DNA of 5,015 bases from Spirochaetota bacterium. GTDB taxonomy: Bacteria > Spirochaetota > JAGLSM01 > JAKPMW01. A model generated the notes under the pieces. The model searched no databases, was not told where the DNA came from, and worked only from the letters and a program-made list of their open reading frames with translations. The stretch spans positions 1 to 5,015 of the forward strand of contig JAKPMW010000162.1 of the NCBI GenBank assembly GCA_029548715.1, written 5' to 3'. Made by a program: the position numbers and the translations under genes. Shown in pieces: positions 1 through 4,640 of this stretch. Positions within the stretch are counted from its first letter, which is position 1. Each line of letters opens with the position of its first letter.

Positions 1-270
1 AACCCGCGCGAACTGGTCGAGCAGGGCATCGAGCGCTACGCGCTCCAGGTCTTTGACCGGGATGCAGGTTCGGCCCTGCATGACCGGGCCGGAGGAAAAC
101 CTGTCCGGTTTGAGGAGGCTGGCGGGATGCTCTATGCCTATGCTGCCAGCCTCGCAGACCTTGAGGAACTGGCAGGGGCTTTGACGGCGCGGGACTACGT
201 CCTGCGCCAGACAAATCTCGAAGATCTTTTTTTACGGGCAACGGGCAAGGGGTTAAACGATGCACAGTAA
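1..270 (+). CDS. ABC transporter ATP-binding protein, NodI/DrrA type (C-terminal fragment)
   Basis: Only the last 89 residues are in the window; the gene enters from the left edge in frame 1 and stops at TAA 268-270. The Walker A, signature and Walker B motifs lie outside, so the ATPase call rests on the tail. An NPRELVEQGIE stretch at the edge matches the region just after the nucleotide-binding domain of NodI/DrrA-like ATPases (typically xPRxLIxxxI). The end, QTNLEDLFLRATGKGL, is the characteristic PNLEDVFLxLTGR tail of that group. Such proteins power export of lipid-linked sugars, drugs or other amphiphiles from the inner face of the cytoplasmic membrane. The gene overlaps the following permease gene by 11 bases, as expected for translationally coupled subunits of one exporter. 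The substrate cannot be told from this fragment, and no nodulation genes are visible nearby. Confidence 0.9.
   Translation, partial: NPRELVEQGIERYALQVFDRDAGSALHDRAGGKPVRFEEAGGMLYAYAASLADLEELAGALTARDYVLRQTNLEDLFLRATGKGLNDAQ
247..252 (+). promoter_or_regulatory. Ribosome binding site of the ABC-2 permease gene
   Basis: AAGGGG lies 7 bases before ATG 260, inside the 3' end of the ATPase gene. It supports 260 as the permease start even though this gives an N-terminal stretch of about 50 residues before the first membrane segment. Confidence 0.6.
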
Positions 271-1126
271 CGGATACCACACCCATGACTCCCGCAGCGA
301 TGCTGCCCTGGCCACCTGGCCCGGAAAACCCCAGTACCCGGGCGAACGGTCTGCACCCTCATGGCTGCACCGGATCCTGGCCGTCTGGTACCGCCACATG
401 CGGGTCTACACCAAAAACCTGATCGCCAACGGGTTTCCGCCCTTTTTCGAACCCCTGCTCTTTCTTGTCGCCATGGGGGTCGGCTTTTCGGGGGCCTTCT
501 CCGGCAAGCCAGTCGATGGCCTGCCCTTTCTTGATTTTCTCGCCAGCGGCCTGATCCTGACCTCGGCCATGTACACCTCGGCCTTCGAGTGTTCATACGG
601 AACCTTTATCCGCCTCAACTATGACAAGACCTATGACAGCATGCTGGCCGCACCCCTCTTGCCCAGGGATATCCTGATCGGGGAAATGCTCTGGGCCGGG
701 ACAAAAGGTGCCTTTTTTTCCTCTGCCGTACTCTCGGTCATCTCGCTCTTCGGGCTGATCGGTACCGCGGGGAGCCTGCTCTCACCCCTGGTCGGGTTTC
801 TCACCGGACTGGTCTTCGCTTCGGCCTCCCTGCTGGTGACGTCCTTCGTCCGCTACAATATCGACCATTTCAATTTCTACTTCACAGGGTTCCTCTCCCC
901 GCTCTTTTTCTTCTGCGGCATCCTCTTTCCGGTAGCGCAACTCCCGGCGCCCCTTGACAGCATTGCCGAGGCCTTGCCCCTGACACACCTGGTTCGGCTT
1001 GAGCGGGCCGTCTGTTTCGGCAACTGGGGCCCGGAACACCTCGCGGGACTGGCCTACTGCGTGGCCTTTATTCTCCTTGCAGGCTGGCTGGCCATGCGCC
1101 GGCTCGAAAAGCAGCTGATAGACTGA
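260..1126 (+). CDS. ABC-2 type permease, NodJ/DrrB family
   Basis: This 288-residue integral membrane protein is the transmembrane half of the exporter whose ATPase ends at 270. About six hydrophobic segments can be read, near residues 60-80, 90-110, 149-170, 175-196, 206-226 and 260-278. The family hallmark is the stretch at about 213-250: SPLFFFCGILFPVAQLP, then a polar loop and LPLTHLVRLERA. This corresponds to the FFxSGxxFPxxxLPxxxxxxxxxxPLTHxVxxxR signature of ABC-2 permeases such as NodJ and DrrB. The cytoplasmic N-terminus (1-55) is polar, His- and Pro-rich, and slightly longer than in NodJ (about 260 residues in total). The start at 260 is backed by an AAGGGG ribosome site and by the overlap with the ATPase gene. 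In NodIJ and DrrAB systems a pair like this moves amphiphilic or lipid-linked molecules outward. The cargo here is unknown. Confidence 0.93.
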   Translation: MHSNGYHTHDSRSDAALATWPGKPQYPGERSAPSWLHRILAVWYRHMRVYTKNLIANGFPPFFEPLLFLVAMGVGFSGAFSGKPVDGLPFLDFLASGLILTSAMYTSAFECSYGTFIRLNYDKTYDSMLAAPLLPRDILIGEMLWAGTKGAFFSSAVLSVISLFGLIGTAGSLLSPLVGFLTGLVFASASLLVTSFVRYNIDHFNFYFTGFLSPLFFFCGILFPVAQLPAPLDSIAEALPLTHLVRLERAVCFGNWGPEHLAGLAYCVAFILLAGWLAMRRLEKQLID

Positions 1127-1138
1127 AACGAAGGCCCC

Positions 1139-1167
1139 TTGCCAGTGTCTCCGTTTCATAGTACATA
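1139..1167 (+). promoter_or_regulatory. Candidate sigma-70 promoter for the pentapeptide-repeat gene
   Basis: TTGCCA (1139-1144, five of six matches to TTGACA) and TACATA (1162-1167, weak -10) are separated by exactly 17 bases. They lie in the only AT-richer stretch of the 76-base gap after the permease. Transcription would start near 1174, leaving a short leader before the AGAGG ribosome site at 1193-1197. The weak -10 keeps this tentative; read-through from the exporter operon is equally possible because no terminator is seen in the gap. Confidence 0.35.
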
Positions 1168-1202
1168 TTCAATACTGTGCAACCCAACGCAAAGAGGTTC
1201 CC

Positions 1203-2021
1203 ATGAAACGATCAACCGCAATCCTCACCATCGGCCTGGTGAGTCTCTTCACCCTGGCAGTCTTCGGCTACAATCACATCGCCATGAGCGTACTGTCCGG
1301 TGGCGTCGCCGAGTGGAACCTCTGGCGTGACCGCGACCCCATGCGGCAGGTCGATCTAAACGATGCCGACCTCAAGGGCCGCAGGCTGCGGAATGTCAAT
1401 TTTGACCACGTCCTGCTTGAGCAGGCCAACCTCTCGCAGGCCGATCTCTCCTATGCCAAGATGGGCTATGCAAAACTGCGCCGGGCCAACCTGAGCAAGG
1501 CCACCCTCTACCGGGCCATCCTCAATGACGCCGACCTGTCTGGTGCTTCACTCAACGACGCCGTCCTGACCCTGGCCCAGCTCAACAACGCCAATCTCGA
1601 GCTCTGCAACCTGACGGGGGCCCAGTTGAGCGAGGCCTCCCTCGAAAACAGCGATGGGACGGACGCCAACATGTCCGGCATCCAGCTTCCCAAGGCAAAC
1701 CTGAGTGCCTCAAAAATGATTGGTGCCAATTTCAAGGGAGCCAATCTGGCAGGGGCCACCTTTTCCCAGGCAGACCTGCGCAACGCCAACTTCTCCGGTG
1801 CAAACCTCAAGGGGGCCAACTTCAGCGAGGCCAACCTGCAGAATGCCAACCTCTCCGGTGCCCAGATTGATGACGCCAACTTCAGCTGGGCCAAGCTCAA
1901 GGGGGCCCAGGCAGACCGCAAAAATGAGGCCCTCCTGCGCGCCCGCGGCGCTCTCGAACTGGCAAGCGTCAAATGGCTCCAGGCTGATGACGGCGTGCTT
2001 CGCCCGGGCACAGGCCAGTAA
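1203..2021 (+). CDS. Pentapeptide-repeat protein with N-terminal signal/anchor
   Basis: This is a 272-residue protein. Residues 1-30 have the basic start (KR) and hydrophobic run (AILTIGLVSLFTLAVFGY) of an uncleaved signal anchor or signal peptide, so the rest is probably periplasmic or membrane-attached. From about residue 50 to 234 the chain is an A(D/N)LXX array: the central Leu/Phe/Met/Ile falls every five residues from L52 to L232, giving 37 repeats with no insertion. This predicts a right-handed quadrilateral beta helix of about nine coils. The only central position that is not hydrophobic is G152 (SDGTD). The tail (236-260) looks helical and could cap the helix or mediate pairing. AGAGG (1193-1197) lies five bases before the ATG. 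Qnr- and MfpA-type members mimic DNA and bind gyrase in the cytoplasm. The export signal here argues against that, and no enzymatic function can be assigned. Confidence 0.93.
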   Translation: MKRSTAILTIGLVSLFTLAVFGYNHIAMSVLSGGVAEWNLWRDRDPMRQVDLNDADLKGRRLRNVNFDHVLLEQANLSQADLSYAKMGYAKLRRANLSKATLYRAILNDADLSGASLNDAVLTLAQLNNANLELCNLTGAQLSEASLENSDGTDANMSGIQLPKANLSASKMIGANFKGANLAGATFSQADLRNANFSGANLKGANFSEANLQNANLSGAQIDDANFSWAKLKGAQADRKNEALLRARGALELASVKWLQADDGVLRPGTGQ

Positions 2022-2044
2022 GGCCCCAACCCTGCGCCTCTCCT

Positions 2045-2080
2045 CCCCGCGGGTGTGTTCCGCGGGGTTTCTTTTTTTTT
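2045..2080 (+). terminator. Strong intrinsic terminator after the pentapeptide-repeat gene
   Basis: CCCCGCGG (2045-2052) and CCGCGGGG (2060-2067) form a perfect 8-bp GC-only stem around the 7-base loop GTGTGTT. TTTC and then nine T follow on the plus strand (2068-2080). It sits 23 bases after the stop codon and insulates the regulator gene downstream. Confidence 0.93.
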
Positions 2081-2129
2081 GCTGAACAGCCTCTTGGCGG
2101 GGCAACCTGCCCGTACCTGCAGATTCTAT

Positions 2130-2145
2130 TTCCATAATCATCGAA
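2130..2145. promoter_or_regulatory. Distal operator-like palindrome upstream of the ArsR-type gene
   Basis: TTCCATAATCATCGAA has TTC(C/G)A and TCGAA half-sites with a 6-base spacer, one mismatch from symmetry in the arms. It shares 11 of 16 positions with the better palindrome at 2179-2194, and the two centres are 49 bases apart. Its place just before the candidate -35 box fits a second binding site for the regulator. Its function is inferred. Confidence 0.35.
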
Positions 2146-2150
2146 TTAAT

Positions 2151-2179
2151 TTGCCGATACCCTCCGTTTGCGATATGTT
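2151..2179 (+). promoter_or_regulatory. Candidate promoter of the ArsR-type regulator operon
   Basis: TTGCCG (2151-2156) and TATGTT (2174-2179) are 17 bases apart, each with four of six consensus matches. They lie in an AT-rich island between the strong terminator and the regulator gene. The -10 box touches the palindrome at 2179-2194, so a bound repressor would block transcription. TTGCGA at 2168-2173 is an alternative -35 box, but its -10 partner is poorer. Confidence 0.45.
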
Positions 2180-2194
2180 TCGACATATATCGAA
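2179..2194. promoter_or_regulatory. Proximal operator-like palindrome, likely site of autoregulation
   Basis: TTCGACATATATCGAA is a 16-base palindrome with a single asymmetric pair (C against A). The size and the arms-plus-AT-centre shape match operators of ArsR/SmtB dimers. It overlaps the end of the candidate -10 box and the expected transcription start, and ends 20 bases before the start codon of the regulator itself. Autorepression is the simplest reading. Confidence 0.5.
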
Positions 2195-2214
2195 TTATTT
2201 CTCCGGAGGAACCC

Positions 2215-2859
2215 ATGCAGCACACCGAGCACCTTGCCATCCTGCGTGCCCTGGCAGACAACACCCGCCTGACAATGCTCCGCACCCTTGGCCAGACCGC
2301 CTGCAGTGCCGAGGACCTGGCCACCCGCCTCGGACTGGCCCCGTCCACGGTATCCTTCCACCTCAAAAAGCTCGAACAGGCCGGGCTCATCAAGGGCCAT
2401 CGCGAACAGTATTACCGGGTCTTTACCCGGGACGACGAGGCCCTGGCGCCGCGGCTGCTGGATATCGTTGAAGCAGAGATCCAGCCGGCAACTTCCACAC
2501 CCGATCGGGTAGCAGTCTGGCGGGAAGAAGTCATCCGCCAGTACATGCGCCGCGGACGCCTGCTCAGGCTGCCCAGGCAGCATGCAAAGCGCTGGGTCAT
2601 CCTTGAGGCTATTGCCGCGTCGTTTGTTGCGGGACGCACGTACCACGAGCATGAGGTCAACTCGATCCTCTCGGCCATCAACGAGGATCATTGCACCCTG
2701 CGCCGGACACTGGTTGACGAAGGCATCCTCGAACGGGACAGGGAAGCATACAGGCGCAGCACTCCCTCACCCGCCAAACCCGGAAGTCTGCGGGCCAGTT
2801 ACGAGGCCAGCTTGCAGACCCTCAGGGGGCAACCCGTCCCGGCAGCGGGACACGACTGA
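2215..2859 (+). CDS. ArsR-type HTH transcriptional regulator with C-terminal DUF2087-like domain
   Basis: This is a 214-residue cytoplasmic DNA-binding protein. Residues 1-72 form an ArsR winged helix: an opening LRALADNTRLTMLRTL helix typical of the family, a recognition helix at about 43-54 (PSTVSFHLKKLEQ), then AGLIKGHREQYYRVF as the wing. After a linker, residues 115-182 match the DUF2087 pattern in memory (xRxxKRxxxLxxxAxxFxxGRxYxExEVNxILxxxxxDxxxLRRxLVxxGxLxRxxxxYxR), best seen in GRTYHEHEVNSILSAINEDHCTLRRTLVDEGILERD. DUF2087 has no established biochemical role. The ELCxCDL metal site of arsenic and cadmium sensors is absent; the equivalent stretch reads ACSAEDLA with a lone Cys30, so metal sensing by that route is unlikely. 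GGAGGA (2205-2210) precedes the ATG by four bases. Two operator-like palindromes upstream suggest autoregulation, and the GIY-YIG-like gene follows in the same direction. Confidence 0.9.
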   Translation: MQHTEHLAILRALADNTRLTMLRTLGQTACSAEDLATRLGLAPSTVSFHLKKLEQAGLIKGHREQYYRVFTRDDEALAPRLLDIVEAEIQPATSTPDRVAVWREEVIRQYMRRGRLLRLPRQHAKRWVILEAIAASFVAGRTYHEHEVNSILSAINEDHCTLRRTLVDEGILERDREAYRRSTPSPAKPGSLRASYEASLQTLRGQPVPAAGHD

Positions 2860-2910
2860 TGCTGCACGTTGCGTCGTCAGCGATCTCGAGACACGTCACA
2901 GTTGCAGAAA

Positions 2911-2918
2911 GGAAGGAG
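2911..2918 (+). promoter_or_regulatory. Ribosome binding site that sets the start of the GIY-YIG-like gene
   Basis: GGAAGGAG lies two bases before ATG 2921 (five bases from the AAGG core). The reading frame is open upstream to 2582, inside the regulator gene, so this site and the homology boundary decide the start at 2921. Confidence 0.7.
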
Positions 2919-2920
2919 AC

Positions 2921-3277
2921 ATGAAACCGTCACACAGGGAACTGAGCAGGGCATACCGCGAATCCCCGCCACCCCCGGGAGTCTGGCTGATCCGCTGTAC
3001 AACCAGCGGGCGCAGCCTGATGGGTTCGGCTGACGATGCCCGCGGAGCCCTCAACCGGATGCGCATGGAACTCGAGACCGGAACCCTCCCCAACTGCGAG
3101 CTTCTTGCCGACTGGCAGGCCGGAAAAGGGTCTGACTTCAGCTTTGAGATTATCGATACCCTCAAGAGGGCCAGCCCTCCCGACCCGGCAGGCCAGGCCC
3201 GCGAACTGGCAGCGCTTGAATCTCTCTGGCGCGAGCGCTATCCCCGGGCCGAGACGTACAACCTCAAGGGCCGCTGA
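2921..3277 (+). CDS. Small GIY-YIG-like domain protein with degenerate signature
   Basis: This 118-residue soluble protein consists of a single GIY-YIG-like fold. Residues 20-25 (GVWLIR) stand for the GIY strand and 32-36 (SLMGS) for YIG. LNRMRMELETG (44-54), ELLADW (60-65) and FSFEIIDTL (73-81) follow in the order seen in a small GIY-YIG family of Firmicutes and others. The end, LESLWRERYPRAETYN (99-114), holds a Glu (E100) and an Asn (N114) where UvrC-type enzymes carry the metal-binding Glu and a final Asn. Both signature tyrosines are replaced (Trp22, Leu33); R48 is the best candidate for the catalytic Arg. Nuclease activity is therefore doubtful, and a structural or nucleic-acid-binding role is possible. 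The gene follows the ArsR-DUF2087 regulator by 61 bases with no terminator, so the two are probably co-transcribed. Family membership is recalled by pattern, not searched. Confidence 0.75.
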   Translation: MKPSHRELSRAYRESPPPPGVWLIRCTTSGRSLMGSADDARGALNRMRMELETGTLPNCELLADWQAGKGSDFSFEIIDTLKRASPPDPAGQARELAALESLWRERYPRAETYNLKGR

Positions 3278-3292
3278 GAGCGGGCGCCACTC

Positions 3293-3335
3293 CGGATCAT
3301 GGTCATGCTATATTATCCGGCATGACCGTGATCCG
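3293..3335. repeat. Inverted repeat with 16-base arms spanning the MFS start codon
   Basis: The left arm CGGATCATGGTCATGC (3293-3308) and right arm GCATGACCGTGATCCG (3320-3335) are complementary at 15 of 16 positions. The sixteenth is T opposite G, which is a G-U pair in RNA, so an uninterrupted 16-bp stem with an 11-base loop (TATATTATCCG) is possible. The ATG of the transporter (3322-3324) lies in the right arm. There is no T-run after the stem, so it is not an intrinsic terminator. It may be an operator or a translation-blocking hairpin. Confidence 0.85.
3311..3316 (+). promoter_or_regulatory. Candidate -10 box inside the loop before the MFS gene
   Basis: TATTAT matches TATAAT at five of six positions and sits in the only AT-rich stretch between 3278 and 3322. 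Transcription would begin about 3322-3324, at the start codon itself, which would give a leaderless message. No recognisable -35 box lies 16-18 bases upstream, so an activator or another sigma factor would be needed. Confidence 0.3.
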
Positions 3336-4509
3336 ACAGCTTTTCTCCAGGGACTTTTCCCTCTTTGCCATCGCCATCGCTTCGGCAGCGTTTGCCCAGA
3401 GCACCCTGGATTCAACCTTCAATAATTTTCTCAGCGCAACCTTTGCAATGAGTGACTTCGAACGGGGAATCCTTGAACTGCCACGGGAACTTCCCGGACT
3501 CCTGGTGATCTTTGTCTCGGCCCTGCTGGCCTTTCTCTGCCCGCGCCATCTCGCTGTCACCGCCAATGTCCTGACAGGGCTGGGGATGTTCCTCATCGGT
3601 TTTTTTTCATCCAGCTTCGACATCATGCTGGTCTGGCTCTTCATCGCCTCGGTCGGACAGCATCTCTTTTTTCCACTGCAGTCCAGCATTGCCATGGAAC
3701 TGGCACCCGAGGGACATACCGGCCGGGTCCTCGGGAAACTCCAGGCCTGGGGCAATATTGCCGGTCTGGCCGGAAGCCTGGTTGTCTGGGGCGGGTTTCG
3801 TCTGGCCGGTTTTGACTTCAAGACCAGCTTCGTCATCGGAGGACTGGGCTACCTGTCGGCCGCAGTCATGATCGCAATGATGCAGAGGGATACCCCCCAG
3901 CCAGCCGCCAGCCGGTTTCGCCTGCGGCGCGAGTATGGCTTGTACTACTGGCTGACGGTCCTCTACGGAACGCGCAAGCAATTATTTCTGACCTTTGCCC
4001 CCTGGGTGCTCGTGACCGTCTTCCACGAACCGACTGAAACCATCGCCATCCTGCTGTTTATCGGCGGGGTTATCGGGATATTCTTCAAACCCTGGCTGGG
4101 CCATCTGATCGATCGTCGCGGCGAACGCTTCGTCTTTACTGCAGAGGCCAGCCTGCTCATCCTGATCTGCCTCGGGTACGCCTTTGCCAGTGACCTGTTT
4201 GCGCCCCGGGCCGCCCTTGCGGTGACGGCCGGCTGCTATATCATCGACCAGCTTCTTGTCTCAGCCGGCATGGCCCGGGCAACCTGGCTCAAAAAAATCG
4301 CCCTCGTGCCGGAGGATGTCCAGCAGACCCTGACTATGGGGGTCTCGATTGATCATGTCTTTTCCATCACTATCGCGCTTGTCGGAGGAGTCCTCTGGCG
4401 TGAGGCGGGACACAGCGCCGTGTTTATCGTCGGGGCGGGGATAGCCGTTATCAACCTCATCTCGGCCCGCTTTGTCCGGGTTCCCCGGCCTGTTGCAGGC
4501 CGCTCATAA
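3322..4509 (+). CDS. Major facilitator superfamily transporter
   Basis: This 395-residue cytoplasmic-membrane protein has about 12 hydrophobic segments in two halves, joined by a basic loop near 188-206. The second half has a clear MFS motif A in the loop at 260-269 (GHLIDRRGER, fitting GxxxDRxGR). The matching loop of the first half, around FLCPRHLAVT (71-80), is degenerate. The opening LFSRDFSLF and the central YGLYYWLTVLYGTRKQLFLTFAPWVLV resemble a group of uncharacterised bacterial MFS proteins. Transport is presumably driven by an ion gradient, but neither substrate nor direction can be read. The start at 3322 is favoured because LFSRDF before the first membrane segment is conserved in such proteins. 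GTG 3328 is an alternative. No Shine-Dalgarno sequence precedes either, and both lie in the arm of an inverted repeat. The gap to the GIY-YIG-like gene is 44 bases. Confidence 0.9.
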   Translation: MTVIRQLFSRDFSLFAIAIASAAFAQSTLDSTFNNFLSATFAMSDFERGILELPRELPGLLVIFVSALLAFLCPRHLAVTANVLTGLGMFLIGFFSSSFDIMLVWLFIASVGQHLFFPLQSSIAMELAPEGHTGRVLGKLQAWGNIAGLAGSLVVWGGFRLAGFDFKTSFVIGGLGYLSAAVMIAMMQRDTPQPAASRFRLRREYGLYYWLTVLYGTRKQLFLTFAPWVLVTVFHEPTETIAILLFIGGVIGIFFKPWLGHLIDRRGERFVFTAEASLLILICLGYAFASDLFAPRAALAVTAGCYIIDQLLVSAGMARATWLKKIALVPEDVQQTLTMGVSIDHVFSITIALVGGVLWREAGHSAVFIVGAGIAVINLISARFVRVPRPVAGRS

Positions 4510-4633
4510 GGCTGTCCCAAAAGGTCCGGCATTCACTCCCCGCCGCACACTAAAGCCTCAAAGTGCCGGCAAGGCAAAACATCGCCCGTCATGTTGTTCG
4601 CAAAACACCTGAGCAATACCTCTTGGGACAACC
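4510..4633. mobile_element. MITE-like or IS-remnant element with 16-base terminal inverted repeats
   Basis: GGCTGTCCCAAAAGGT (4510-4525) and, inverted, ACCTCTTGGGACAACC (4618-4633) match at 14 of 16 positions and bound 124 bases with no convincing gene. Ends beginning GGCTGTCCCAAAA are of the kind seen on several DDE insertion sequences, although the family is not assignable by eye. An inner pair, CCGGCA (4526-4531) and TGCCGG (4564-4569), adds a nested hairpin. No target-site duplication is evident (left flank CATAA, right flank CCGCC). The left end begins on the base after the transporter stop codon. The alternative is a long bidirectional terminator structure between convergent genes; no T-run supports that. 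Confidence 0.45.
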
Positions 4634-4640
4634 CCGCCAC

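Noticed and set aside
1347..1910. Regular short repeats considered as a CRISPR or tandem non-coding repeat
   Set aside because: The periodicity is 15, 30 and 60 bases in a coding frame and translates to pentapeptides; there are no unique spacers.
1203..2021. Qnr/MfpA-type gyrase-protection protein
   Set aside because: The N-terminal export or anchor signal and the lack of Qnr-like loops do not fit a cytoplasmic gyrase-binding protein.
1508..2029. Minus-strand open frame of 173 codons inside the pentapeptide-repeat gene
   Set aside because: Its Leu/Ala-rich repeats are the reverse-strand image of the GCC-AAC-CTC array; the plus frame has the signal anchor, ribosome site and perfect register.
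1710..2393. Minus-strand open frame of 227 codons crossing the terminator and the regulator start
   Set aside because: It runs through an intrinsic terminator, an operator region and two real genes, and its repeats mirror the plus-strand array.
2582..2920. Upstream extension of the GIY-YIG-like frame into the regulator gene
   Set aside because: The extension is arginine/serine-rich shadow sequence overlapping a conserved domain; a strong ribosome site sits before ATG 2921.
3600..3607. Run of eight T in the MFS gene, with similar seven-T runs at 227-233 and around 714-720 in the exporter genes
   Set aside because: They encode Phe-Phe or Leu-Phe in a membrane segment or the usual ATPase tail; too short and too ordinary to argue for phase variation.
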